Below are positions 1 to 7,912 of a stretch of 22,615 nt of DNA, piece after piece. Numbering within the stretch: position 1 is the stretch's first letter; each line of letters starts with the position of its first letter. The position numbers and the translations under genes are program-made. The notes beneath the pieces were generated by a model, which searched no databases, had not been told where the DNA came from, and saw nothing but the letters and a program-made list of their open reading frames with translations. Location of the stretch: contig JAJXXS010000180.1 in assembly GCA_021780975.1 (NCBI GenBank), forward strand, positions 1-22,615, read 5' to 3'. This DNA comes from Pseudomonadota bacterium (GTDB lineage: Bacteria; Pseudomonadota; Gammaproteobacteria; Burkholderiales; Thiobacillaceae).

Positions 1-248
1 GCTACAACGTCTATACCCTGCAGCAGGCCTCCCGCCGTAGTTGGCGGATCGGGCAGAAGCAGGACGTGGACGTGTATTTTCTCGGCTATGCCGGGTCAGC
101 CCAGATGGATTGTCTGGAACTCATGGCCAAGAAAATCGCGGTCTCCCAGTCGACGTCTGGCGACATGCCGGACTCAGGCTTGGATATCCTCAACCAATCG
201 GGCGACAGCATCGAGGTCGCTCTGGCCAAGCAGCTGATTGCAGCATGA
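1..248 (+). CDS. SNF2-family DEAD/DEAH-like helicase, C-terminal end (5' truncated by window)
   Basis: An open frame runs in from the window edge (first full codon at base 3) to TGA at 246-248, giving the last 81 residues of a larger protein. The segment LQQASRRSWRIGQKQDVDVYFL matches helicase motif VI of SNF2-type superfamily 2 ATPases (the QA.DR.HRIGQ arginine-finger motif), followed by the usual V.VY.L strand. A methionine at base 66 gives an internal start, but the motif lies upstream of it, so that is not the true start. Members of this family remodel protein-DNA complexes or drive restriction and defence systems; ICEs of this class often carry a SNF2-like helicase gene. The gene converges with the autotransporter gene. 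The motif assignment is good; the specific role cannot be told from the C-terminus alone. Confidence 0.8.
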   Translation, partial: YNVYTLQQASRRSWRIGQKQDVDVYFLGYAGSAQMDCLELMAKKIAVSQSTSGDMPDSGLDILNQSGDSIEVALAKQLIAA

Positions 249-253
249 TTGAC

Positions 254-289
254 GCCCCCGCCCCGAAAGGGGCAGGGGGCTTTTTTTTT
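254..289 (+). terminator. Intrinsic terminator of the SNF2-type helicase gene
   Basis: A GC-rich hairpin (GCCCCC at 254-259 with GGGGGC at 275-280; CCCC 261-264 with GGGG 269-272; GAAA tetraloop) is followed at once by nine T residues at 281-289. It starts 5 bases after the helicase stop codon. The T tract is only on the plus strand, so it should not terminate the autotransporter transcript arriving from the other side. Confidence 0.93.
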
Positions 290-331
290 GGGTATCCGCA
301 ATTGGCCGTCGAAATGCCCTCGCCGAGGCTA

Positions 332-3190
332 TCAGAACGTCCACGCCAAATAGCCAGCCACCGAGTTAATTGTGGTGAGCGGACCGAACTGGCCATACCA
401 ATCGACGCCGGCACGGACATTCTTCCGGGTGAAGAGCGCAAGATCGAGGTTCACGAAGCCGACGGTCGTGTCCGGCAATATCGGGAGCACCAGGAATGGC
501 GCATTGGGGATGCCGGCGAATCGAATCATGAGCCCGCCACGTGTCTCGGAGAGGCGGTGCTTGAAACCACCGTCCACGGTGACGGCGAGGGTGGCGTTTG
601 GGACACGCCAGGCTCTGCGGACTTTCATGCCTCCCTCCAGATCGGTCAGATCGAACGTCTTCCCCGGCACGATCGCCGCCAAGGCGCCGAGTGAGCCAGT
701 TTCTGTCATGGAGGAGACGCGCTCATGGGAATAGGTCAGAGCCGCATGGGGTTGTATCGTCATGCCATACCCGAATTCGACGGGATCTAGACTTCCACGC
801 AGGCTCAGCATGTTCTGCTCCAGGCTGTCCGATCCATTCGCTGAGCCCACCAGCGTGTTGGCGGTGAAATCCACGCGACCGTCGGCCGCGCCGGCCAGGA
901 TGCCCAATTTGCCGTAGGGAAGGTGGGCGGTAGCGTACAGTGCGCCCTGCCAGAGGCGGGTGGAGAGATTTCCGCCGGCATCGTCGCTCGTGACGCCGAT
1001 GCTGGTCTGCCCAACAGAATACCCCAGCAAAGCCGGCCCGGCCCGCCAGTCGTCCCCGAAAAGCCAGCCGCTGTACTCAAGGCAGTTGCCGGCGACGTAA
1101 CCGTCGGTTCCCGTGTGTCCCCACCCCTCGTCAGCTTCCACCCAGGGATCCCCGTTCCGGGGAAGCGTTACGCTGTCGACGCCCATGTGCCGGAAGATGG
1201 GGCGCCAGGACGACAGCAGCGTCCCCGAAAGCACTGCGGGCGCATTGGCATGCTGTTGCCCGGTGATCTGGGAGAGCACGGTGTTCATCGCCGCTGGGGG
1301 CAGGGCGTAAATCTCATTCAGCTTGGTAAGCAGCGGGCCGTTGGCCAAGGGCACGGAGGTGTTCAGGATCTCCGCCACCTGCGTGACGATCGGCGATTGC
1401 CCGGACTCGGTGAAGGGGTGAGGGGCGATGATGTTGAAATCGACCCCGGACGAAGAATAGACGAGGTTCCAGTTATACCCCGTCAGGCCAGCCACGTTGA
1501 CGGACTGGAAGGTTCCGCGCAGAGAGCCCTGGATCAGGTGCCAGGATTCCTTCACCGGGTAACTGCCCGCCTGTGCCGAGATGTTGAGCGGAACCGATCC
1601 CGCGATGTACATCGCCCCGCCCGGAGCGATGGCCACCTGGCCGGACTGCCAGCCGGGCGCAAGCGAGAATGACAGGGATGCGCCGCCATAGCCGTTTACG
1701 AACATGTATTTCGACGTAATCAGCCCTGCGGGGCGCAATTCGCTGCTCAGAATCAGATCGCCGATATAACCGGAGCCGGTAACAACCGTATTGCCTCCTG
1801 TTGCCAGCCAGTTGATGTATCCGGGCGATCCGTTTGCGCCGATCTGCAGGGTTCCGCCGTAAAGGTCCGCATAGCCGGTAGAGTTGTGGATGGCGACGGT
1901 GCCGTCATCCGTGGCTGATCCTATTTCATAGGCGTTTGTCGAACTGCTGATGTTGTCCACTGTCAGCGTGTCGCCGGGCGCTGCCTCGATCGTTCCCCCG
2001 CCCTCGACGGTGATGGGCATGCCAAGGGTGGTGTTGGCGCGGTCTATGACTGTGCCGTCATTCAGGATGAGTTGTTGCGCCTGAAAATTCCCGCCGGCCA
2101 GGGTCAATACGCCGCCGCTTTGCAACTCAACGGATCCGAATGGCACAGGCCCGTCATAGGGGGAGCCGGCCGGCGGATTGACGACCAGGTTGTAGCCGGG
2201 ATTGAGCGTGAGGGCCTGCGCAAGTGAAAGCGCGGTCAGGTTCGCGGTGCCCGGCTGAACCCATTGGGACGGATCCCACCAGAGTGATACGCGCTTGTTG
2301 AACGTATCCCCCACGCCGATCTCGCCGCTGCCGGGATTCACGTCCACTGACCATGGAAGCTCGAACTGGCCGGGCGAGGTTCCTCCTGAGCCGAAGTAGC
2401 CCTGCAGCACGCCGGTGGGAGAGTAGAGGGCAATCTTGTTGGCAAAGCCCGCTGAAATTAAGATCTGCCCCGTGATCGCGTTGACCGCGATGCCTTCGCC
2501 GTTCGGCCCGGTGAACTGGCTCACGACAGCCCCGGTTTGGGGATTGAGCATCTGGATGGACGTGCCGTCCGGCGCCAGCAGCGTCCCGTTGTACGGATCG
2601 TAGGCGATGTCGAAAGCGTAGGGCGCCGGATAGGATCTCAGATAGGTCCAGTTCGCCGAAAAGACCTCGATGCGTCCATTGTTGCTGTCGGCAGTGTAAA
2701 TATCACCCGTCCTCGGATCGACCGTAATACCCTGAACATTGTTGAATTGCCCAGGGCCCGATCCGGCTGAGCCGAAAGAGCCCAGATAATGGCCATTCTG
2801 GAATACCACCACCTTGTCGCTGGTGCCTGTGGTGACCAGCATTTGGTTCGTGATCGGGTTGTAGGCACCGTACCGTTGGCCGGAAGGGGCGGGCGCACCT
2901 GTAGGCGTAGGGGAGGGGTTGCCGTAGATGTCGAAAAAAGACGTCAAACCGCTCACGGTATCGATGGCCGCCATGCCGCCATTGGCGAACACGATGCCCT
3001 CTGGGGAGGGCGAACCCTGATCGAAATCGGTGATGAAGACTGGGGCGGCTTGAGTACCATGAAGAGCCAGTAACGCCACCATTGCGGAAATCGCGTGCTT
3101 GTACCACCCCCCTTTTAAAAAGCAACGACATCTGGGATTCAATAGTGAATTCCAGAAGCCCTTTTGGGCCTCAATAAGGCTACGCAGCAC
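332..3190 (-). CDS. Autotransporter with NHL-type beta-propeller passenger
   Basis: The 952-residue frame has a signal-peptide-like segment near residues 30-48 (KHAISAMVALLALHGTQAA, cleavage expected after the alanines). Residues about 60-305 carry NHL-like repeats (GPGQFNNVQGITVDPRTGDIYTADSNNGRIEVF and a second SPGQFELPWSVDVNPGSGEIGVGDTFNKRVSLW). Residues 350-590 are Gly/Thr/Ser-rich beta-helix-like repeats (GGVLTLAGGNF, GGGTIEA). From about 685 to the end there are amphipathic strands ending in AWTF, as expected of an outer-membrane autotransporter barrel (type V secretion). The GTG at 3190 has no clear Shine-Dalgarno site; an in-frame ATG 36 codons later would leave a very short signal n-region, so the start is uncertain. 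The GTG overlaps the end of the small upstream ORF. It is probably surface-display cargo; the ligand or substrate is unknown. Confidence 0.85.
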   Translation of the reverse strand: MLRSLIEAQKGFWNSLLNPRCRCFLKGGWYKHAISAMVALLALHGTQAAPVFITDFDQGSPSPEGIVFANGGMAAIDTVSGLTSFFDIYGNPSPTPTGAPAPSGQRYGAYNPITNQMLVTTGTSDKVVVFQNGHYLGSFGSAGSGPGQFNNVQGITVDPRTGDIYTADSNNGRIEVFSANWTYLRSYPAPYAFDIAYDPYNGTLLAPDGTSIQMLNPQTGAVVSQFTGPNGEGIAVNAITGQILISAGFANKIALYSPTGVLQGYFGSGGTSPGQFELPWSVDVNPGSGEIGVGDTFNKRVSLWWDPSQWVQPGTANLTALSLAQALTLNPGYNLVVNPPAGSPYDGPVPFGSVELQSGGVLTLAGGNFQAQQLILNDGTVIDRANTTLGMPITVEGGGTIEAAPGDTLTVDNISSSTNAYEIGSATDDGTVAIHNSTGYADLYGGTLQIGANGSPGYINWLATGGNTVVTGSGYIGDLILSSELRPAGLITSKYMFVNGYGGASLSFSLAPGWQSGQVAIAPGGAMYIAGSVPLNISAQAGSYPVKESWHLIQGSLRGTFQSVNVAGLTGYNWNLVYSSSGVDFNIIAPHPFTESGQSPIVTQVAEILNTSVPLANGPLLTKLNEIYALPPAAMNTVLSQITGQQHANAPAVLSGTLLSSWRPIFRHMGVDSVTLPRNGDPWVEADEGWGHTGTDGYVAGNCLEYSGWLFGDDWRAGPALLGYSVGQTSIGVTSDDAGGNLSTRLWQGALYATAHLPYGKLGILAGAADGRVDFTANTLVGSANGSDSLEQNMLSLRGSLDPVEFGYGMTIQPHAALTYSHERVSSMTETGSLGALAAIVPGKTFDLTDLEGGMKVRRAWRVPNATLAVTVDGGFKHRLSETRGGLMIRFAGIPNAPFLVLPILPDTTVGFVNLDLALFTRKNVRAGVDWYGQFGPLTTINSVAGYLAWTF

Positions 3191-3419
3191 ACCAACGCTG
3201 AAAGCGTAATCGCACGTCTTTCAGATCCGCAGATCCAACGAAAATGTGGCGGATTATCGCCATATCCGCGCCCAGCGTGACAGCCCGCTCCAGTAGGCGG
3301 GATATTCTTCGCATTCTTCGGGGCGCTTGCGCGTCGTCGTCCAATACATGCGTCCCCCGACTCATGAAGTCCACTAGGTCATTGTTTGCCGAGAGTGTGA
3401 TGAGATTGGGTTTGGCCAT
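3180..3419 (-). CDS. Small hypothetical protein (79 aa)
   Basis: An ATG at 3417-3419 opens a frame of 79 codons ending with TAG at 3180-3182; a TTG three codons upstream is an alternative start. The product is basic, mostly helical, and I do not recognise it. No good Shine-Dalgarno site is visible. The 3' end overlaps the proposed GTG start of the autotransporter by 11 bases, which would fit translational coupling. Codon use is mixed and less GC3-biased than in topB, so this may be a degenerate or chance frame. Confidence 0.4.
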   Translation of the reverse strand: MAKPNLITLSANNDLVDFMSRGTHVLDDDAQAPRRMRRISRLLERAVTLGADMAIIRHIFVGSADLKDVRLRFQRWCAA

Positions 3420-3480
3420 GAGGGGCAATCAAGCGTGAGCCGACACATGCGTAATGCAGCAATGCCCATGCCCGAACAAA

Positions 3481-3503
3481 TTGCCCACAAATTCTGTGGA
3501 TAA
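3481..3503. promoter_or_regulatory. Exact DnaA box in a short dyad, between topB and the autotransporter
   Basis: Bases 3495-3503 read TGTGGATAA, the exact reverse complement of the consensus DnaA box TTATCCACA. Bases 3481-3489 (TTGCCCACA) are a DnaA-box-like sequence in the opposite orientation, so CCACA (3485-3489) and TGTGG (3495-3499) form an inverted repeat with a 5-base centre. It lies in the roughly 160-base stretch without genes between the topB stop and the small ORF. A single perfect box could be chance; its function is unproven. Confidence 0.45.
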
Positions 3504-3549
3504 CTACCGTCTTGACTTTGGTGTAACCCGCTTGTCTTGGGGGGGTTGT

Positions 3550-3577
3550 CCCGTGCCCAACAATTGGGCGCAACGGG
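3550..3577 (-). terminator. Hairpin directly after the topB stop codon
   Basis: CCCGT (3550-3554) pairs with ACGGG (3573-3577), and GCCCAA (3555-3560) pairs with TTGGGC (3564-3569) around a 3-base loop. The hairpin abuts the topB stop codon at 3578-3580. On the minus strand it is followed by ACAACCCCCCC, not a U tract, so it would be a poor intrinsic terminator; it may instead protect the transcript's 3' end. Confidence 0.4.
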
Positions 3578-5992
3578 TCAGCCTGCCGCTTTCGAGACGG
3601 TCTGCGGCCACGCAAAAAACCTGCACGCCGGGAAGCGGTTGCACCCCACAAAGGCTTTGCCAGAATCTTTCATCGTTTTGTTGACGAGCAGGCCCTTGCC
3701 GCACTCCGGACAGGTCTCCCCTGCCCTGCCGCCGCGCTGCGGCGGCCTCGCGCCCGGGGCGTCGCCGTGGCGGCTGCGGCCGACGACCGCTTCCGGCCGC
3801 GTGCCAGGTTTGCCGTCGACATCCGGCTGGGTGTGCCTGCACTGCGGGTAAGCCGTACAGCCCCAGAAATATCCGTTGTGGCCGGGAATTCGCTTGAGCG
3901 GCTTGTGGCATTGCGGGCAGCGGTAGGGCGAAGCTTGCGCTGTTGGCGCCTCGCCAGGTTTGCCATTCGCGTCCGGGAGCGTGGTCTTGCAGCCTTCCCG
4001 ATAGCCCGTGCACCCCCAGAAATATCCTTTCTGGCCGTTGATCCGGCGCATGGGCTTGCCACAGGACGGGCAGGCGGCTGCGGGTCCGGCGGAGGTTGAA
4101 GGCCTTCCCGGACCTGCTTGGGGACGCGGAGGAGCCTGGCGTATTTTGTCCAGGAGCGCGGCGAGCCAGTCCGCCAGGTCGGCCTCGAACTGCCCCAGGG
4201 TCTGCTCGTCCTTCTCGATCTGGCTAAGCCGGTCTTCCCACTGCGCAGTCAGCACGGGATCGGCGATCTCGGGCGCCACCTCCTCGACCAGGGCGATGAG
4301 GTCGTGGCCCTTGGCCGTAGGGTGCAGTTCCTTCTTCCTGGCCTCGATGTATTCGCGCTTGAAGAGCCCCTCGATGATGGCCGACCGGGTGGCGTCCGTG
4401 CCAATGCCAGCCTTCTCCTTGTTTTTCATGATGGCCTTCCAGCGCGGATCCTCGATCTCACGGTCGATGGCCTCCATGGCCGCCAGCAGCGTGCCTTCGG
4501 TGTAGCGCTTGGGCGGCGCCGTCTTACGCGCCACCACCTCGCAGCGCACATTGGTCGCGGCGGCGCCCATTCGGACCCCGGGCAGTGCCGCCACTTCCTC
4601 GGCGCCCTCATCGCCCGGCGCCGGCTTGTGCTTTGGTTCCTGCTGGGGATACAGCGCGCGCCAGCCCGTTACGGTCGTGGTCTTGCCCGTCACCCGGAAG
4701 CGCTCGCCCTCGCAGACGACCTCGATGACAGTCTTCTGGAATTCGTGATCTGGAAGGAACTGTGCCACGTAACGCCGGCAGATGAGATCGTAGACGATGC
4801 GCTCGGCCTCGTTCATGGCCTGGCGGTTCACTTGGCGATTCTGAGTCGGGATGATGGCGTGGTGGGCGGTGATCTTCCTGTCGTTGAAGGCCCGCACAGA
4901 AAACCCCGGCCGAGCCACAGCCTGCAGAGCCGTCTGGACGTGGGATTTGAGTTCCGGACTCCCCAGAGCCGCCGCTTCCAGGGCCGCGGAGGCCTCCGCG
5001 ATCATGGAGACCGGAAGATGCTCGCAATCCGTCCTGGGGTAGGTGGTGGCCTTGTGCTTCTCGTAGAGCGCCTGGGCGCAGTCCAGCACCGTCTGGGCTT
5101 TGAGCCCGAAGCGCGCCGAGGCCTCGCGCTGCAGCGCCCCCAGGCTGTAGGGAAGCGGCGCGGTCTCCCGTTGGGCGGTGGTCTCGACCAGGCTGACCGC
5201 GCCGGTGCGGCCGGCTACCCGCTTGGCGGCCTCGGCAGCCCTCGCGCGGTCGGCGACGTGTCCCTCCTTATCCAGCAGGACGGCGTCCGGCTGCCACGCC
5301 ATGGGCACCTCCTCGCCCGCGAGACGAAAGGCTGCCGCGAGCTGGTAATGCGTCTTGGGAACGAAATTGGCGATAGCGCGCTCGCGTCGCACGATGAGTG
5401 CGAGCACCGGGGTCTGCACGCGCCCGCAATGCAACGTGCCGCCCTTGCCGCCGGCGCCGAAGGCGCAAGTCAGCGCCATGGTGAGATTCATGCCGGCGAG
5501 CCAGTCGGCGCGGCCTCTGCCCATGCCGGAGTAGTACATGGGCAGGGTTTTGCTGCCAGGCAACAGCTTGGCCACCGCCTTGCGGATCGACGCATCGTCG
5601 AAGGCAGAAAGCCACAGGCGCGAGACTGGACCGCGATAGCCATTGAGTTCCAGCAGCTCGCGCGCGATGACCTCGCCCTCCCGGTCGGCATCCGTGGCGA
5701 TCACCACCTCGGTGGCCTGTTTGAGCAGCTTCGAGATGGCGGCGTACTGGCTCCGGGTCTTTTCCTTGATCTCCATGGCCCACCGGTCTGGGATAACCGG
5801 CAGTAGATCAAGATTCCAGGAACGAAGCGCGGGCTTGTAGTGCTCGGGCTTGGCTTGTTCCAGCAGATGGCCGATCGCCCAGGTGACCACCACCCCATCA
5901 CCGGTGATGCACCCATCACCACGGGTTTTAGCGCCGACGTGGGGCGCGATGTCCTTGGCCTGGGAAGGCTTTTCGCAGATGAAAAGGCGCAT
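3578..5992 (-). CDS. topB: DNA topoisomerase III (type IA), ICE-encoded
   Basis: This 804-residue type IA topoisomerase passes one strand through a transient break via a 5'-phosphotyrosine. The TOPRIM domain has the acidic Glu7-Lys8 pair (FICEKPSQAKD) and TDADREGE at 100-107. The active-site tyrosine is Tyr318 in TTYPRTDCEHLP. GIGTDATRSAII lies near 530-541. The C-terminus carries three four-cysteine zinc ribbons (Cys 641/644/661/668, 692/695/712/718, 761/764/784/790), which extend it well beyond the chromosomal E. coli enzyme. The ATG at 5992 overlaps the upstream stop as TGATG; a GTG one codon earlier is also possible. TopB paralogues are a standard part of PFGI-1-type ICEs and probably resolve replication or transfer intermediates. 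Confidence 0.96.
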   Translation of the reverse strand: MRLFICEKPSQAKDIAPHVGAKTRGDGCITGDGVVVTWAIGHLLEQAKPEHYKPALRSWNLDLLPVIPDRWAMEIKEKTRSQYAAISKLLKQATEVVIATDADREGEVIARELLELNGYRGPVSRLWLSAFDDASIRKAVAKLLPGSKTLPMYYSGMGRGRADWLAGMNLTMALTCAFGAGGKGGTLHCGRVQTPVLALIVRRERAIANFVPKTHYQLAAAFRLAGEEVPMAWQPDAVLLDKEGHVADRARAAEAAKRVAGRTGAVSLVETTAQRETAPLPYSLGALQREASARFGLKAQTVLDCAQALYEKHKATTYPRTDCEHLPVSMIAEASAALEAAALGSPELKSHVQTALQAVARPGFSVRAFNDRKITAHHAIIPTQNRQVNRQAMNEAERIVYDLICRRYVAQFLPDHEFQKTVIEVVCEGERFRVTGKTTTVTGWRALYPQQEPKHKPAPGDEGAEEVAALPGVRMGAAATNVRCEVVARKTAPPKRYTEGTLLAAMEAIDREIEDPRWKAIMKNKEKAGIGTDATRSAIIEGLFKREYIEARKKELHPTAKGHDLIALVEEVAPEIADPVLTAQWEDRLSQIEKDEQTLGQFEADLADWLAALLDKIRQAPPRPQAGPGRPSTSAGPAAACPSCGKPMRRINGQKGYFWGCTGYREGCKTTLPDANGKPGEAPTAQASPYRCPQCHKPLKRIPGHNGYFWGCTAYPQCRHTQPDVDGKPGTRPEAVVGRSRHGDAPGARPPQRGGRAGETCPECGKGLLVNKTMKDSGKAFVGCNRFPACRFFAWPQTVSKAAG

Positions 5993-6555
5993 CACGATCG
6001 AATGCGCTCCACCTCGAAATAAAGGGACAAGCCGCCTAGCGTAAGCAGGGCCGCTATCACAAGCCAGTCGTATCCGAGGGCAATGCCTCTCCTGAAATTG
6101 GCGACCGCTGTATTAAGGCTCAAGATTCGTTTGCCATTCACATCAATGGCCCATACCTTGACCCAGGGATTCTCTTTAAACATCCACAAGGTAGCCACGG
6201 GCTGGCCGACGTATTTGTTGGCCATGGCCACGACCTGCCACAGAGGGACACTAAACCGTTCCCCGCCATAAATCGTGCCGTTTTGATTCTCAAACCACAC
6301 GGCCGTTTGCCGGATCCCATGATTGTAGGTGTAGACATGGATGTGCATATACACCGCCCCTGGGTACTTCCTCAGCTGGTCAAAATCACTCGGGATCATG
6401 GCGGAATAGGCAAGCGGGTGCCGGAAACTGGCCATCCAGTGCGAGTTGAGCATCCCGAGTACATGGAAAAGCAGCGCTATGGGCGCAACAATCAAGAGTG
6501 CCATCACCCTGTAAAACGGGGGTCTTGGTTTCACCTCGTAATTACCGATCCGCAT
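5992..6555 (-). CDS. Hypothetical membrane protein with two transmembrane segments
   Basis: The 187-residue product starts MRIGNYEVKPRPPFYRV. It has one hydrophobic helix near residues 16-38 (VMALLIVAPIALLFHVLGML) and a second near the C-terminus (YDWLVIAALLTLGGLSLYFEV), with a loop of about 120 residues between them. I chose the ATG at 6555, which has GGGTGA upstream; a TTG five codons earlier would also be in frame. The stop overlaps the topB start (TGATG), so the two are likely co-translated. I do not recognise the family. Its position in the topB operon suggests an element-specific envelope function, but nothing in the sequence identifies it. Confidence 0.75.
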   Translation of the reverse strand: MRIGNYEVKPRPPFYRVMALLIVAPIALLFHVLGMLNSHWMASFRHPLAYSAMIPSDFDQLRKYPGAVYMHIHVYTYNHGIRQTAVWFENQNGTIYGGERFSVPLWQVVAMANKYVGQPVATLWMFKENPWVKVWAIDVNGKRILSLNTAVANFRRGIALGYDWLVIAALLTLGGLSLYFEVERIRS

Positions 6556-6573
6556 CAAAAATTCACCCAAAAA

Positions 6574-6783
6574 CTACCCGGGGCTGTACTCATGCGGCAC
6601 CTTGATTTCCAGGTCGCCAGCGTCCCATGCTTCTGTCGACTCCGGGCAGGCGCTGCACACGCCGAGGCCTGCCGTCCGATCAAGGCGCAGCCAAGTGCAT
6701 GGCGCGCTGGCATCGTCATCCCAGCACGCATGGAGGTCATCGCAGCCGCATCCAATGCACACAGCCAGGTCATTCCCTTTCAT
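6574..6783 (-). CDS. Small cysteine-rich, probably zinc-binding protein (69 aa)
   Basis: The product begins MKGNDLAVCIGCGCDDLHAC and contains CxxCxC...C...C...CSAC spacing (cysteines near residues 9, 12, 14, 20, 29, 43, 46). The CIGCGC...ACxxxxxxxC.W.R.D...GVCSxC pattern recurs in small hypothetical proteins of proteobacterial mobile elements, and the cysteines suggest a metal-binding knuckle. The ATG is preceded by GGAGG with 8-base spacing, and it overlaps the stop of the upstream gene (ATGA). Function is unknown; a nucleic-acid-binding or regulatory role is only a guess. Confidence 0.75.
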   Translation of the reverse strand: MKGNDLAVCIGCGCDDLHACWDDDASAPCTWLRLDRTAGLGVCSACPESTEAWDAGDLEIKVPHEYSPG

Positions 6784-7055
6784 CGATTAAGCCTCCACAG
6801 CATCATCGCAAGATTAGCGATGTCAATTTCCTGGTCTTTCGCGTACTTGATTGCCGCCCCTTGGGCCAGCATGGCAGTGTAGATATTGTCCTTGGCCTGC
6901 GGATTGTCCCAACCCGTCCAGCCCCCCCGCGCCTTTTCCGCGAGCTTCGCCTTCATGGCGTCAGCGAATTCATCCACGGCGCGTTCCAGACGCTCGATCT
7001 CGTGCTCGACCCAGGCCGGATCAGGCGCCACCCCGTGCCAGTTCTTCTCGATCAT
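6780..7055 (-). CDS. Hypothetical phage/ICE-type helical protein (91 aa)
   Basis: The product is a short, mostly helical protein: a charged coiled region (VEHEIERLERAVDEFADAMKAKLAEKARGG) is followed by GWDNP...AKDQEIDIANLAMMLWRL. The ending resembles the DPVDVANFAMMLW type of segment seen in phage proteins annotated near nucleotide pyrophosphohydrolases, but the match is short and I do not assign that activity. The start has a very strong site (GGAGGTG 5 bases before ATG). Both ends overlap their neighbours by ATGA, so it is part of a tightly coupled run of small genes leading to topB. Confidence 0.78.
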   Translation of the reverse strand: MIEKNWHGVAPDPAWVEHEIERLERAVDEFADAMKAKLAEKARGGWTGWDNPQAKDNIYTAMLAQGAAIKYAKDQEIDIANLAMMLWRLNR

Positions 7056-7417
7056 GGATGCACCTCCTGCGCGTCAGGCACGCTCGCCACGACATTCCCC
7101 TTATGGTCATACCAGGATTCCCCATTGCCCGCGTTGCGATCGGCGTCAGCCAGCACCGCATCGACCATCCGGCGCGGCAGGGATAACCCAAGATGAGCCA
7201 GTATTCCGAGGAAGTAACCAACGTCACCGGACAAACCCCTGGTTGCCGTCAAGGCCGGATCGTGGAGGTTGTCGTAAAGCACGGAACCCTCATCGATGCC
7301 GTCGTCCTGGTCGTCATATTCGACGTCCATAAAAAAGCCGTGCGCCGCCCTATTCCAGCCCAGCATGATGGTGATGGGCCGGGCCTGCCACATGCAGGCG
7401 TAGTGATGTTGAGACAC
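7052..7417 (-). CDS. Hypothetical ICE-associated protein (121 aa)
   Basis: The product contains RPITIMLGWNRAAHGFFMDVEYDD and then LYDNLHDPAL...YFLGILAHLGLSLPRRMVDAVLADADRNAGNGESWYD. Proteins with this RP.TIMLGWDR..QGFFM...LYxNLxDP pattern recur as hypothetical genes in proteobacterial integrative elements; no biochemical function is known to me. It starts with GTG at 7415-7417, one base after the upstream stop, with a GAGG about 10 bases upstream; an in-frame ATG eight codons later is possible. The stop overlaps the next start (ATGA). Confidence 0.72.
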   Translation of the reverse strand: MSQHHYACMWQARPITIMLGWNRAAHGFFMDVEYDDQDDGIDEGSVLYDNLHDPALTATRGLSGDVGYFLGILAHLGLSLPRRMVDAVLADADRNAGNGESWYDHKGNVVASVPDAQEVHP

Positions 7418-7418
7418 G

Positions 7419-7742
7419 TCAAGCCCGCCTCACCTGGATCGTGTCCAGGGCGGCGAGCACCTTATCGAGCGTTCCTTGCTTTTCTAACGCCGCCAGGCGC
7501 TCCAGCGATTCCACCAGGGTCTTGGTGAGATTCACCCTTTCAGCAAAATCATGCCGGTCGGCGAGCGCCATCATCTTGTTGATGGCGTGCGCCAGATGAT
7601 CCGAACCTTCACGGAATTTGCCGGCCACCTCGGCCATTTGCTTGTTGGCGTCCTTGGCCACCTCCACCAGCTTCCTTCCAGACGCGGCGATGGCGTCAGT
7701 GCTATCCTCGATTTGCTTGCGTGTCTTTTCCAAAGTATCCAT
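7419..7742 (-). CDS. Coiled-coil hypothetical protein (107 aa)
   Basis: The frame is open from 7898, but I start it at the ATG at 7742 because GGAGG lies 7 bases upstream and the protein becomes plausible there (MDTLEKTRKQIEDSTDAIAASGRKL). It is almost wholly helical with heptad-like spacing (LVEVAKDANKQMAEVAGKFREGSDHLAHAINKMMALADRHDF...LVESLERLAALEKQGTLDKVLAALDTI), lacks hydrophobic membrane segments, and is probably an oligomeric coiled coil. It ends one base before the next gene. The 170 bases upstream (7743-7912) hold no convincing separate gene. Function unknown. Confidence 0.72.
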   Translation of the reverse strand: MDTLEKTRKQIEDSTDAIAASGRKLVEVAKDANKQMAEVAGKFREGSDHLAHAINKMMALADRHDFAERVNLTKTLVESLERLAALEKQGTLDKVLAALDTIQVRRA

Positions 7743-7912
7743 AAAGATTCCTCCAGGTTCCTTCTTGTAGAAATAAAGTCCAACCATGGCGGGCAGCTGC
7801 GCCCCAAAGGCGGCGTGGGAATAAAATCCACTGTCCGACGCGCCTTGCTGCTTGATCTGGCGAAGCTCCCCCGCCGTCGCGGCTTTGGATTGTTTCATCG
7901 CTGTCTAAATCC

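Noticed and set aside
4118..5806. A 562-codon plus-strand open frame opposite topB
   Set aside because: It is the GC-rich antisense shadow of the topoisomerase gene, with an Arg/Gly/Leu/His-rich composition and no recognisable motif, while the minus strand shows all type IA motifs.
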